Below, one piece after another: positions 19,805-33,363 of a stretch of DNA of 64,000 nt. How positions within the stretch are numbered: position 1 is the first letter of the stretch; each line of letters begins with the position of its first letter. Both the position numbers and the translations under genes were made by a program. The stretch covers positions 7,522,501 through 7,586,500 of the forward strand of contig NC_051101.1 in NCBI RefSeq assembly GCF_901709675.1. Direction: 5' to 3'. The notes beneath the pieces are model-generated. The model was not told where the DNA came from and did not search any database. It saw only the letters and a program-made list of their open reading frames with translations. This stretch comes from Syngnathus acus (lineage: Eukaryota > Chordata > Actinopteri > Syngnathiformes > Syngnathidae).

Positions 19805-22430
19805 ATGTGTTATATACATTGCCATACATACCGGGTGAACACAATCCCCCTGGACAGCCTGGCAGGAACAGGCTACATGACACTGTGACAAGCAGACTAA
19901 TGCAAGAACAAGCAGAAAGTGGATTAAGCAAAAATCCTGCATCTGATTGCAATGTGTTGCTGGAGTCATGATGGAGATGAAGCAGGTGTGCAACAACAAT
20001 GAGCTCTTTCAAACACTAAACTACTGTTTACCTGTGTGCTTGTACAAAAGCTTTTATTTAATGTTGATTTATTCAAGCAAAGCAATTGAGAATAGTTTCA
20101 GGAAGGTTATAGAAAGTATAGTAAAGTAGTAGAGCAAAACAACATACGTATGTAAAAAAAACAAGGCCTACGTGCATCTCTGATTGAAAATGTACAAAAA
20201 AAGTGTTAACTGGCGTAATTAAGTGTTCATATTCTGTTTGTTTGTATTTAATTACAATTGAGGCCAGACTGTGATTCATGTTATGTTTAATGTGAAATTT
20301 CACAGGATTTTGTTTTGGGGGGGGGGTGACAATCCTAACATCATCTTTAAAGCAGATACAAGGTTGATGTAATTGTGATGAATGTAAATATATTTATATA
20401 AATTCAAATATGCCACTGTAATAAATAGCTATTTGCAGAAACCCATAGGACTAAAATTGAACTGTAGCCATTGTAAACTTTATTTCAGCTCGGCAGACAA
20501 CACAATGATGAAATAAACTCACAACTTAATTGTTTCAGGAAAGGGAAAGGATTCTAAATGTTTTGACCTCTTGCTCTGCAACATGGCTGACAAAAAGTGA
20601 ATCCTGTCTGATTTATGAACCTCAGCTGCTAGGTACCACCAGCTGGTCCCCATATATGCCTAACATGAATGAAAAAAAAAAGGGAAACCAGTGCAAGAGG
20701 TACAGAATATAGAACAAATATACAAACAAAATGACATTATTATTAATATTATTAGTATTAATATTCTTAACCAATTAATGCATCAATTTTTTCAACTCTA
20801 TTGAAGCCTATCCCATCTGATTTCAGGCTGGCGTCATTGCCGACCAATTGCAGAGTTGATTTTGAAAAGAAACCATTCACACGCAAGCTCACAATATAAC
20901 ACAGTCCACCATTAACCTAAGAAGCATGTTTTTGGAATGTGAGAGGAAGTACAAGATCTCCTGGCCTCCAAACTCAATTCAACTCCATTTTATTTATAGT
21001 GCACTCTAAAAACAACCTTTACTGCATACAAAGTGTTGTACTTGGAGTAGAAATAAGACATACACATGATTAAAACAATAAATTACTTACTTGGCTACTG
21101 CACAATTATGGTGAAACTCAATGAATAGAATGGGCCTGGGATAAATAATAAATACAAACAAAATATCTCAAATATTCATTGCCTTTCAAAAGAATGAAAT
21201 AAAATCCCAATCTCTGGTGGGCGCAAAGTGAAAGTGAGAGCTCTTTGTGCCACTTCCCTTTACATTACCATAAAATAAATTGTATCAAACCCAATAACGA
21301 TTAAGTAGGAAGACTCTAGGCCTGGAAGGGGGAAAGGTTGTGGGGGTGGTAGTAGTTTGGAGAGCAAAAGAAAATCACACTGAGTTGAGCTTGTTATGAA
21401 AGTACTCAAAATTCAGTTCTCATTTCCTCCATTGATCTCACGTTGAGAGTGAAACCAAAATGTTTGGCTTGTTTCAGCCAATTAAGCGATGAGAGAGCCA
21501 ATTGTGAAAGAGCTATTGAGCGTCTCCTTGCTTAAAGTGCTTATTGTGTCGCTGCTTGCAGAGGGATCAATTGCAGCCTCTGTGATCGGATTAGCTAGGT
21601 AATCAATTCTCAACACTAATATATTAACAAGGAAATGTGCTTAGGAAGCGATGGCTTTGTCAAAGAAAATTGCAAAATTCAACTATTCCCCCAATAAAGT
21701 TGACACATACCGTACAAGACGCATATGTAGTAGACAGTTTCACATACATACAAACTCACACAAACTATTGCGGCTACCCCCGAAAAAAGTTTTCATCACA
21801 TTAATAATGCACCTCACACACTAAGATGTGCAGGTCTCAGAGTTTGCAAACTTCCTGCATTTCACACGAGCAAATGAAGCTTCACATTTGCTTCATAAAA
21901 CAGTTGCTATAGTTTTTTTTTCTCTACCAGATGGCACTGTTGGTTTACGTTATCCAATTAATTTTGTCAACACTGAAAATATATTGTCGATTATGTCGCA
22001 CAGCGTACATGGAAAAAAAACATTTGGCATCCCTTGCTGTTCAATAGCTAATCATTTTTTTTATGTATGAATGGGTTGCAACATAGCTGAACATATGAAA
22101 GCTGTTTACCAAATTACTCGGGTAAAACCTGCCCATCTGGATAATGGAACATTAGTCCATTGCAAGGTGGGGAAAAAAGCTTGCCAAGCCAAACTCAATA
22201 TTTACCAAGAAGGCTGTTGTCAACACTTCTCTGTTACTGTTAATCTCAAAAGCTTCACAAATGTGTGCGTTTGTTTTGTGTGCCTACGCCATACAAAATA
22301 AATTATTTGCTTCAGACTTGTTCTGTATACAGTAATTGGAAAAGCTAAAGCACTATAAATGATTATCATCCATATGTTTTGGATCATATTTTAAAAAGGA
22401 GGGAATCAAAATCAAAATATATAACGTATA
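19805..22430. other. Intergenic, with retroposon-like tail and possible enhancer
   Basis: No gene recognised. 20975-21065 (AATTCAACTCCATTTTATTT and on) looks like the antisense 3' end of a common fish retroposon. 21400-21640 is a moderately G/C, motif-dense block (CAATTAAG, GATCAATTGC, TAATCAATT) that could be a conserved non-coding element. Confidence 0.4.
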
Positions 22431-22436
22431 ATGAGT

Positions 22437-22604
22437 GTCTGTCTGTCCGTCCGTCCGTCCGTCTGTCTGGGCCCCGTTATATAAGCTTACACACGGGGGG
22501 GACCCTTTCCCTCATACTATTAAAAGGTCATGTACTATATGTATATGAAAAATTAATGATGGTGTGAAGAATAAAGTTTCATTCATTCATTCATTCATTC
22601 AAAA
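22437..22604 (+). mobile_element. Retroposon-like tail between (CTGT/CCGT)n and (ATTC)n
   Basis: GTCTGTCTGTCCGTCCGTCC precedes about 100 bp of unique sequence. It ends GAAGAATAAAGTTTCATTC followed by about four further ATTC units. A short microsatellite tail after an AATAAAGTTTC motif is typical of fish LINE 3' ends; the rest is gone. Confidence 0.45.
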
Positions 22605-24945
22605 TAGAGGACAATGGGGCACCACACTGGTGCATTCTCTTAATTATTAAGAGTGGTTAACTTTCATTTGCACTTGTATGACAATTGGAAATGCAAAACT
22701 GTTAATGAAACCATTGCCCACACGCATCACACGACATTAAGTGATTGACACGACGGATTGAGGTAGAATTCAGAAGTCAAACTGTATAATCATTGTTTCA
22801 AAACAACACAATTTCAAATCTGAATCCGGGAAATATAATAAAAATAGATCATAAAATTCCATCACAGTGGAAATCATTCATGCTACTTTTGTGGTGGTCT
22901 GAAATAAATCAAAATTAAACCATTAGAAAAGCCTCAAATATGCTATTTACGTCAAAAAATAGAAATAATAGTGCTGAGATTTTTGACAAAAAAGCGATCA
23001 TTTATTCTTGCTGAGTGTTACCTTAAAGTTGAATCATGATGTATAAATATAATTCACAAGGGCATCTGTTTCCCCAAAGAATATCTTCATCAAACTATCA
23101 CTCGTTTCTTTTGTTAGTTTAATGTATGAGGGTCAGGGATGTGTTCCAAACTTCAGAGAAACCTTTTTTGTGCATGCCATCTGTCTGGCACATCAACAGA
23201 CAAACCAAGCAAAGAGAAAGTAAACAGAGCGACGCAACAGAGAAGCACAAGAGTACACAAGCAAAGACAGAGAAGCGACAGCGAGGGATGTGGGGTGGGG
23301 TCTGGAGAGTTAGGGTTACCCAGACCCGGACTCATTCTCTATTCATGGATCATAAGCAGCCACGAGGTTGGCTTGGAATACCAAACCCATAAATCTCCCT
23401 CTTGCTTCTCCCCACCCTTCTTCCATCGCTACAGAAGAGGTTTCCAAGGCAATGGAGAATGAGGTGAGAGGTCAGGTGTGGTGGCAGGTGTGTGGTGGAA
23501 AATAGTCTAATCTAAATAAGTGACTCAACATGATCAGCCATTACTTGTCCTCTACAAGTGAGTACGAGTAGGATAACTAATATCCTAACTATAGGACAGG
23601 TTAGGGGATGTTGGAAAATCATATCAACCTTCCTTGACATTGACAATTACAGCATTGGACAAGGGAGCTGAGTGGGAGGATGATTCAATTTGCCACATGA
23701 TATCATTGAGTCTGATTTTCAACAAAAATCCAGTAAAATTGAAAAGCTACATTTATAGCTCTGAATTACAGAAAGGGTCTCAAAGGGCTTCACAGGCCAG
23801 AGTCAGGGGCGGAACTACAGTATGTGGTGGATCTCTGGGGGTGGACAGAGAGAAGATTTTGACAAATGTGATTCTATGGCATGGTCACACTACAATGAGG
23901 CAATATCTATTTATTTGTTATCACCAGTGATGTTTGGTATTTTTGATTTATTAGTACCACTTATCCAATTAACTATATTGCCATTATAATGCCACTACAG
24001 TGGGCAGAAGAAATATATATATATATATGAAAAATCGAGTTTAAGTGTTTAATCTTAAAAATGCATTTTAGATAGAAACTGAAAGCCGTTTTTATGAATA
24101 ACAGGAAGGAGGAATAAGACTAAGAATAAGAATTTTTCTCCTTTTTACCATGTTGAGTGTAACTCTAACTCATTAAAAGTGTATTGTTCAGTGTGTTTCC
24201 ATGTTACCACGTTTACGCAGTAACGTAAAGAGAGATTCCTTACATTTAGAAATAAATCTAAATGTCAACAGAGGCGAGCTGCCTTATTAACGTGAAATGT
24301 AGCGCTGAGACCCTCTGCTGGGCGATCTTAATACTACATGAACATTGCTTTCAGAGACGTCAATCCATCTATCTATCTTTTATAAATATATCAGGCCTCC
24401 TGATAAAAAGACAGACAATACAATCCCGAATGGAATTAAAATCATGAGACGAAGAACAAGTGGAGTTTTTTATTTTATTTTGAAATCACAGTAATCCTTT
24501 TAACAGATTAGCGTTTCAGTGACAGCCTTCGGTTGCTTCACTGCTTCATTGTAAATGAAAAATATAGTATACAGAGACAGTAAGGCTACGATGCGTGTTA
24601 AATGTCTAATGAAAAGCGCAAAGATTCAGAGGATGACGATGATGAGGATAGTGAAAGCGAGTCAGATGGCCAAGGTTCATTTTTTAGCACATTGCTGATC
24701 GGTTTCTTTCATGGTAAGTTATATACTTTTACAAAACATTGGTTTAAAAAGGTGACAAATACTGACACACGCCACAGTACAAGTTTTTTCTATTTGCATG
24801 ACAGACAGCGTTTGTTGAGTTGCAACCCTTGTGTCTGTCAAGTACGTGACGTCATCTTAAATTGCCGTTTCCGTGACATGACAAAACGGAAATGTCTCCG
24901 AAAATTGGTTCCGTCCTCGCTCCTTGCTTGTCGCTTTGTCTCCTG
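22605..24945. other. Intergenic, no firm gene
   Basis: Contains a (TA)n run near 24010-24029. At 24602-24716 a small acidic frame starts MSNEKRKDSEDDDDEDSESE and runs to a GT donor (CATG|GTAAGT). It could be a first exon, but no partner exon was found, so it is not called as a gene. Confidence 0.4.
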
Positions 24946-25742
24946 TAGTGTTGGCTCGTGAATGAACGATTCGTTCAAAAGAACGACTTAATTTCAGTGA
25001 ACGAGAGTGAACGAATCACTTTCGGTGTCGGTAGTGCGCATTGAAGCCTGGTGCCACCTCGCCGTAAAACAAAACGAAGAAGAAAATGACGTAACTTCCC
25101 GTTCACGAACGAGTCGTGAATTGCATTTCCCGTTCACCAACTGAACGGATATGTGAGTGAACGAGTCAGTGATTTGCATTTCCAGTTCATTGCGAGAACG
25201 GATCAGTGAGGTAACGAATCCTGACTTTCCCTTTCGCGCACGAGTTAATGGGTGAACTGCCTTCCCGTGCATCAACGGATCAGTCAGTGAACGTGTTGCA
25301 GGTGTGGCACTTTTCACTTTCATTTAAGCTTTGAGTCAAAGAACTTTGACCATGATTTTTCCCTAATGAATTGGCCTGTTATTAGGTACACCTGAAAATG
25401 GCGGTGTTCCCAATGGAGTGTCCGGGTGACGTCACAGATCAAACAGCCAATCAGAACGTGCGGGTGAGGGTCCTTCCTCGCGATGAACTGGAAATACGAA
25501 TCACTCACTCACAGATTCGTTCACTCACAGATCCGTCCAATTGGTGAACGGGAAGTTACGTCATTTTCTTCTTCGTTTTGTTTTACGGCGAGGTGGCACC
25601 AGCGTTAATGCGCATTACCGACACCTACTTGGTTGAAGTCATATGAACTGAAAAACGAACGAATCACTTCCTCTCGTTCACTGAAAAAAGAATTCGTTCT
25701 TTTGAACAAATCGTTCACTCACGAGCCAACACTCGTCTCCTG
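24938..25742. mobile_element. hAT-type nonautonomous element, 789 bp, with 8-bp target site duplication
   Basis: The element runs 24946-25734. The flanking octamer GTCTCCTG occurs at 24938-24945 and again at 25735-25742. The ends are inverted (TAGTGTTGGCTCGTG left; reverse complement of right end GAGTGTTGGCTCGTG). Inverted similarity extends inward: the GTGCCACCTCGCCGTAAAAC block at about 25052 recurs inverted at about 25580-25600. The interior is rich in GAACGGATCAGTGA-like repeats. There is no transposase frame. An 8-bp duplication with TAGTG-type ends is the hAT hallmark. It sits about 0.5 kb upstream of the cyb5r4 start. Confidence 0.92.
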
Positions 25743-26208
25743 GTGGGCTCGAGGTGGGAGTCGCAAAGGGGGTTCAAATAAAGAAATGAAAAAGTAAACA
25801 AACCCTACATGATGTCCAAGTTCCGTCGCAGGTTGATGACGACTAATGTGGGGATGTCGTAACATCATGCGTCGAAGAATGGAGTTGTAGTAAAATTGCT
25901 CATTGACTATCTCATAGTGGTTATTCGGCAGATTTTGCATGATGGGTAGTTGCGAAATTCTGTTATTAACGCGCATCATATTTTGAGCATCTGAGCGTGT
26001 TACCTATCTTAGCATAGCATTGTAGCTCAGTTGCATTTCTCAATAGTGTTGACAGAGAGACGTGTCAGAAGGGAGGCAGTTTTGCAAGGCACAAATTTGC
26101 CTCGCATCAAGGTTGAACGGGCTTTGGTTGTCTCGATACTGAGCGAGGTAACAACAGTTTCTTCAAGTAGATCTTCGAAAGTCGAGGTGCTTGCGAGGCA
26201 TTCGCAAC
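25743..26208 (+). promoter_or_regulatory. cyb5r4: cyb5r4 5' region
   Basis: 466 bp between the hAT element and the cyb5r4 ATG. It contains the 5' UTR and presumably the promoter; no TATA box stands out. The hAT insertion therefore limits, or has been adopted into, the upstream regulatory sequence. Confidence 0.4.
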
Positions 26209-29200
26209 ATGTTGAACATTCCAACTCAGTCGTTCCCTGCGCCGAGTTCCCAGCAGCGGGTAGCTCGGCCCGGCCAGTCTGGGAGGAACAAGGTAAGAAA
26301 GACACAATTAATGTAACTTCTTGTTCGTACACATTTGCAAAAAAATATATATACTTCCTAAATTTTAGGTCGCCTTAAAACCAGGCCACAGTCTTATGGA
26401 CTGGATTCGGTTCTCCAAAAGTGGAAAAGATCTAACCGGGTTGAGGGGACGTCTGATTGAAGTTACTCGCGAAGAATTGCAGAAACACAACACCAGGAAT
26501 GACTGCTGGACTTGTATACGAGGTAAGCATCCCCTAACTTCCCGAGAGACGTCAACAATCTTAACCGAAATGTTAAGATTGTGACCACAGACAATGTCAG
26601 ACATAGAAGAGTCACATTGACAACTTTTTCAAAACTTTTAATAGAAAAATAAATCCGAAAAACACACACGCTATTTTGTGTACTATTGACCCTTAATATC
26701 TGATATCATTGACTATCAACTGGCAGCATTGATACAGGAATTAATATCTTATGTTTGTAGGTATGGTATATAATGTTACCTCTTATATGGACTACCACCC
26801 TGGAGGAGAAGATGAGCTGATGAAAGCAGCAGGCATAGATGGCACTGACCTTTTTGACCAGGTGTGAGACAGTCTTAATGCATGGCACTTCATGTACGCA
26901 AGTATACATGGACATATTTACTCGCTGTACTTTAAAGTGTGTTAAATGGTTGGCACCTGGAGGGTCGAGTCAGAGTGATCATTTTGAACTGATGCTAATG
27001 AGACTCATCACTGTTTGCTCACAGGTCCATCGGTGGGTAAACTATGAGTCCATGTTGAAAGAGTGTCTGGTGGGCAGGATGGCTACAAAACCCACCACGG
27101 CAATTAAAGGTATTTTCAATACAGTATTGGGGAGAGTTATAAAAATCTCAACACATCAGGTTTTTGATATATTTTCAAATTTTTCAAAGTTTGATCCATA
27201 AAAAGTTTGTGCAGTATGGATTTTACCATGCGTTTCATAGCTATGACATAACAGAAAATAATTCCATCTGTTGTTGAACTTTAATTAATAAATATTACTA
27301 AATATACTGTATTACTGTACTACATACATTAAACATCATAGGTAAACTGTTGAGTTCAGTCACGTGAAGAAAAAAAAAGAAATCAACTTGACTTCTACTT
27401 TAAGATACTTTTTTCTCAGGGGATTGACTTCTACTTTAAGACAGAATACTTTTTTTCTTAGGGTATTGAAGGGTTCAGGAAACTAATATGCAACTTCCCC
27501 ATTAGTTGAAACAACCTCACTGTAATTTTGGTTTCATCATTTGGCTATTAGAATGAATGACAGAACCAATGATTTTTTTGTTTGAATCAATATGTGGGCT
27601 AACTAACTAATTGAGTCGCTTTTCTGGCAAAACTGAGAGAAATTGGCTACGATACTGGGTATCAAGATCATTACCCATCAGAAACAGCAAAGGCAAAAGA
27701 AAGCAATCTTCAAATTGCAACATCAAATGTCTGTGCATCAGAGCACACCCCTGTTGTGTTCCAGTACAGAATTGCAATACATCAAAATACCTGACAAAAG
27801 TAATTAACATTAATAAGCAGATATTTATGCACATTTGATCTGTGTTATTTTTCACAATACCCTCCACCACCATCATTTTCTCCTCAGCAATGATCCCACC
27901 ACCCCAAGCTGTCTTCACCCCCTCGAACCAAGTGTCTCGTCTGCCTGTCAAAGACTCTCGACCTCGGTATGAGAACGCATTAAAAAAAAAATCAACCATA
28001 TCAACTGTTTTTTTTTTTTTTTTAACTGCTGTCTCATCTCCGTGTCATTTGTACAGATACGACTGGTTCCAAACAGCAACAACAGTTCATCTGGTTATCT
28101 ATACCCAAAGAAAGGTAACGTCTCATCTGCTCTGTATGACTCTGTCATAGGTGAACAACAACAACAGGATTATAAATCTACTTGTAATTTTGACCTCACT
28201 ATCATCATTTGGAGACTTTGGTTTTGTTTAGTATTTTGAGGTACTAAATATCAGTAAAAAATGTACTGTATATTTACTGATGGAATGATGACCAAATGAA
28301 ACAGAACTTGACAACTTGTTAATAAGTGATTGTTCATTTTCCCCTCACTTTTTTTTTCCTGCTAGGAGGTTACCCTTATAAAAAATAAAAAAAAACACCT
28401 TGTATTTTTTTTTCTTCCTCCTAACACAATATTATAATATTCTCCTTAGATCCCCATTTCTGGGTGCACCGTCGTTGATCTTGAGGATGGCGTACTACGA
28501 GTAGAAGTACTGCTTGGGAAAATGTCCTACATGGTACATTTACGTAAGTAGTTATGGCAGATTGATTGTACTTTTTTTCTAGCAATAATGCAATTTGTTA
28601 TTTGTTTCAGTTGGTTGTAGAAAATGTCAGCATTACAAATGCAGTTCTGGCCTGGGAAAGTTTAAAATAATTAGCCTTTACATATTACAGCCTTCTTTTA
28701 GTATAAAAATATCCTCATTGTCCAATCGATGTTGAGAAATCCTGTTCATTCTATGTTGTTTTAGGTCTTTCAGAAAATGTTGATGGAGACGTTGCTGGTA
28801 AGATACGCGAAGTTGATTCTTTTTTTTTTTTTTTTTACAGCACAAACTATTTTACTCTGTTTATCTACAACAATATGAGGGGATTAAAGATTTGCATGGT
28901 CATGATGGCCCTCTAGCGGAAACCGTCACTACATATAATGTTGCCCACAACAAAAATCAGTGTGATACCTTTCTGCAAAACAATTTCAGAAGGTGTATAT
29001 GGCTTAATTTGTCTTTGAATGTACTGCTTATTTGTCACCAGTTCACACTGCCTTCTCCGTGGGAAAGATCCAGGTGACCATCCGCAAGCAGGCAGAAGGA
29101 AAATGGTCAAGTTTTGGTCAGCCTCTGGAATTCCACAATACATTTTTAAGCAAAAAAGACAGAGGTGAGTTTCAAATTCGTAGAAAAAATGCAACATTAT

Positions 29201-31410
29201 TATTATATTACCTTATGCTCATTTGGTTCCCAGCTGACTTTAGGCCAAGGGCTCCTGTGTTCGCTCTTCTGGACTATGATGTAGAGTGGCAAGATAAAAA
29301 AAATAATAAAAAAATCCTACAGACCACATGAAGGGAAAAGTTATGGTTAAATAAAACCAGGTTAAACTTTTTGACAAATTTAATGTTTGTTCCTATTTTT
29401 CTAACCACATGAGCTAACGCTGGAAATGATTTTTTTTTTTTTTGCAGCTTCTTTCTTTCGGGATTGTGTGTTGGTGTCGAAGACTGAGGTGAACCATAAC
29501 ACGAATGTGTTTCAATTACAACTTCCACGTGGGACTGTCATGCATGTGCCTGTTGGCAAACACGTCTACCTCAAATCCCTCATTCAAGGTACCACCCCAA
29601 ATTAGCTCTGTGTTCAGAAGCAAGATATATTTGAAAGAGTAAACTTGTGTATAGGAATTAGTTACTGTTGGTTAGACCTTAGCCTATCTTTGTGATTATA
29701 TTTTCAGAATTGAATGGTCATCTTTAACGATGTTACTGATCTTAGCAGGATTTTATTTTTAAGGAAAACAAAAAACATGTCTTAGGTCAGAGGTTATGTG
29801 AGGGATGAACAGAAAAATACTCAATTGATGCATTCTTTCCCAATTTAAGCTTTAACTTGTGTTTTATGTGCCTTATACAGATGCAGAGGTAGTGCGACCA
29901 TACACCCCAATTGACCAGGGTCTTTCAATTGGTCCCAATACCTCCTCAGAAAAAACAGACCTCTACCTCATGATTAAGGTTTATCCGGATGGAGCACTGA
30001 CTCAACATCTCAACAGCTTACACGTAGGTAAGTCTTTGCCTTTTTACTACTGTAAGTGATTATTTAATTCAGCTTTTATCTTTCCGACAGTTTTAGTAAT
30101 GTTCATTGTTACTTTGTTTGCCATAACCTTTTAGGTGACCATGTATCTGTGAGCGGTCCAGAGGGTACCTTCAGTCTCCGCCCCCTTCGTGATACCACAG
30201 TGCTTTACCTTTTAGCAGCAGGCACAGGCTTTACTCCAATGTGTCGTCTCGTTCGAGTGGCCCTACAGGAGATCAGCACTATCAGGTCTGTTTAAAATAA
30301 AATTATCCATCAATGTGTTAATCCTTAAATTATCAATTGTTTATTTCAGGAAAGGATTAGATTAAATTAAATTAAATGGGCTGAGAAAATTTACCGATAT
30401 GCAGTAATTTAACACTGGTTGAATGATTTCTTCACATTCGTTTTTATATAGGTGAAAGTGCAATTTTGTATTTGTGAAAGTATTTTCATAATAAACGTGG
30501 CTTAGGCCTCAGCACAAAAAGTGCAATTTTTTTTTTTTTTTGCACAAAATAGAACATCTGTTAAATCCGCAGAGAGGTAAATTTGCAAATGCCACACTAA
30601 TATGCTCACTATATGTTTTTGAGCCTGTGGGTACAATGTTAGTCCAGTGGGATGGGGAAAATCCAAAATAAACTTGTACGCTCAATTTTTGTTTTTAAAA
30701 ATCATACTTCTTATAATTATGCCACACTGTAAAAAGAATAGTTCAAAAGTGCAAACACAAATTGTTTTTGATGAAGATATGAAATCGTCTGACCACAACT
30801 ATATGTGTACCTCTCCAGGAATATCCAGTTGCTTTTTTTTAACCGACAAGAAGAGGACATCCTGTGGCGAAGGGAACTGGATGAGCTAACTGCTAATGAT
30901 GAAAGGTAATCAATGTGTTAAAACCTTTTCTTAGACTTTCCCAGTTGTTATTGACAGTCAAAAGGTATGCATTTTTTTTATTTTAGAGCCTTGTCGTGTA
31001 GGTCAAGCAGCAACTCCAACAAGATAACACAAACAATTACAATTATCAGTGTATTCATGTTCATGTGACTCTGTCAGATTCCAGGTGAAGCACATCCTCT
31101 CAGAGCCGTGTGAAAGTTGGACTGGCAAAAAAGGCCGTGTGGATGACGCAATAATCAAGGATGTTCTCGCAAGGCCAGAAGGGTCAAAGTGCTATGTTTG
31201 TGTATGTGGCCCCACTCTCTTCACAGAGCAGACAGTCAGGTATGTAACACTTGAAAAAGTTATTTGGATGTCGTTGTGGGTTATTTTGACAAGGCTAAAG
31301 GTTAAACACGCATACTGTGCACAAGATAAACTAAATTTTACGATTCCTCTGTCAGGTTGCTGAAGCAGCAAGGCTTCAGTGAAGAGGAGATCCACGCCTT
31401 CCAAGGCTGA
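26209..31410 (+). CDS. cyb5r4: CYB5R4, cytochrome b5 reductase 4 (NCB5OR)
   Basis: Fifteen coding exons: 26209-26292, 26369-26522, 26761-26861, 27025-27109, 27888-27966, 28057-28114, 28450-28543, 28765-28797, 29042-29164, 29448-29588, 29881-30027, 30135-30285, 30819-30905, 31078-31239, 31356-31410. They total 1,554 nt in phase, or 517 residues (human about 521). The start [18 protein letters not shown] is the family start. Domains: cytochrome b5 (about 50-130) with HPGG at 92-95 and axial haem histidines His92 and His115; a CS domain (about 165-255, YDWFQT at its start); a b5-reductase-type FAD/NADH module with RPYTP at 323-327 (FAD), GTGFTPM at 396-402 (NADH) and CGP at 489-491. All key residues are present, so the enzyme should be active. 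Known role: ER-associated NAD(P)H haem/flavin oxidoreductase linked to lipid desaturation and oxidative stress. Confidence 0.97.
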
Positions 31411-33240
31411 TGTTCTCTGTTTCAAAGCTGCAAAGTACATTCGAGTGGCAATCAGACTTCAAGTCAACTCCTTGAAACATCAAGTAAAAGTCCAAACGGA
31501 GCTCCTGGAATCTTCGAGTGAAATTGAAAACCACGATTCAGTGCTAAAACTGCTGTGATATGAACTTTCACTGCCAGCTGCTTTCAGAGAAATCAACCCC
31601 ACTTTGTCAGCAGTTTTAGAGCATTTTGACTGCCCTCCCTCTACAAGACCCATAGAGTATCGTTTTCTATGACCATGATGGGAAAAAGAAGTGCCAAATT
31701 TCATTCATGAACCAGTTAATTTTTTTTTTTTTACTCCTCTAGATGACACCATCTTTTCAACATTGGGCTGAAAGTACACCGACTTGCCATTTCTTAAATA
31801 CCTTCATTCAAGCCAAAAGTATAACAATACCAAGGAAGTAACTTTGAGGCTTCATTTTCCCATCACTGATATTTTTACCAGAAGAAAGAATAGACTGTCA
31901 CCTGGAAGAAATAGTTTCATTCTTTCTTCTTTTGGTCAGCAATAGACTATGTTGGTTGACCCAATAGACCTTAAACACACAGGGAGTTTGATGGGTTTTT
32001 ATTTGTTGCTGTTTTCCTTTAGAGGCAACAGCTGACAAGTGGTTTGTTTCTGTAAAATATTCTCAGGGCATTGACTTATCACAACCGGACTGCTCTGTAT
32101 GCTGTAGATGTTTCACCTTTCGTTCGAGTAGACTTAATTGGTTCATGCATACAATCTTGGCAACTGCACAATGGACTGCACCAACCTAACTTGTATAATT
32201 GGGGGTCTGCCTCTAACTTGGATAAATAGGTTTTTCAAAGTGCAATAGTGCTGCTCCTCAGAAAAAAAAGTAAGTTGGCTGTAACGAATTTTGATCCAAC
32301 CAACCAATCAGAGGATGGAAAAATGCACAAGTCATCCAATGCAAATTCTAGCAAATTTGTGAAATCACATTTGAAACTGATCACAATTTCTAGTACATCA
32401 AACCCATCAAGACCTAGCCATTTTTAGAATTTATCCTCACTAGGGTCACAGATTTATTACAGTAGTACTGTTACAATATGATTCTGTAGAGTGTAGACTC
32501 TGGGCAGATTAGATTGACATGGCGTAGTGTCACAATCACATACAGCACAAAAAACACACTGACTGAATTGGATAGACTGTTGGGAATAAACAATCAAACA
32601 AGTGTTAGAATTTACAGTGCTTATAATATTATTATTAGAAGCAAGCATATTATTTAAGATAGCAAAAAAGCCCTTACTGGTCCAGACCATTCACTACTGT
32701 TGAAAATCATGTCCTTCCTCTTAACAATTACACTTGAGATTTAAAGTATTTTTAGCATTCTAATGTGATAAAATGTGATAATGTTGAATGGGTATGAATT
32801 CTTGTATAATCCACAGTTTATGTTACATAATTAAACGTGTGTCAAGTACATGAAAAAGTTAAAGTAAATGACAAAGACAGAAGATACAAGTGAATGCAAT
32901 TTGAACTAAGCAAGTACTGTATGCAAGCGTAGCACTGGATCTGTTGCAGTCATGGAGGGTCTTATGCTTGTTGACTTGATTCTGAGGAAGATAGACATGT
33001 AACTGCTGTGGAAAAAAATGCCATGCTATATAACAGGTTGTACTGTCCCCCATGTAATTTATTTTTATAAAACTTATTTAAAAAATGACCAATCTAAATC
33101 TTTTTTTTTAATTGCAAAATTACAATGACCAAACCAGTAAGGGAATCTACGATGTTGTCGATTGACAGGAAGAGACCTGGAGTGATGGTGGATTTGACCG
33201 TGACAATAAAAGATTTGTTCCAAAGAGGCCAAACAATGTT
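31411..33240 (+). other. cyb5r4: cyb5r4 3' UTR and flank
   Basis: No coding signal. Possible poly(A) signals (AATAAA) lie near 32585 and 33206; which is used is unknown. No MRAP2-like exon seen. Confidence 0.4.
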
Positions 33241-33247
33241 TTCATGT

Positions 33248-33248
<1 letters not shown>

Positions 33249-33324
<76 letters not shown>
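33249..33324. repeat. (GATA)n microsatellite
   Basis: About 18 TAGA/GATA units, ending about 40 bp before the outer edge of the left inverted-repeat arm. Confidence 0.98.
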
Positions 33325-33363
33325 GATAGATGTATGACCAGTAATGTTTTGAGGTTGATGACT

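Noticed and set aside
27360-27475. Duplicated GACTTCTACTTTAAGA segments in a cyb5r4 intron
   Set aside because: A small local duplication of about 60 bp, not worth a separate element call.
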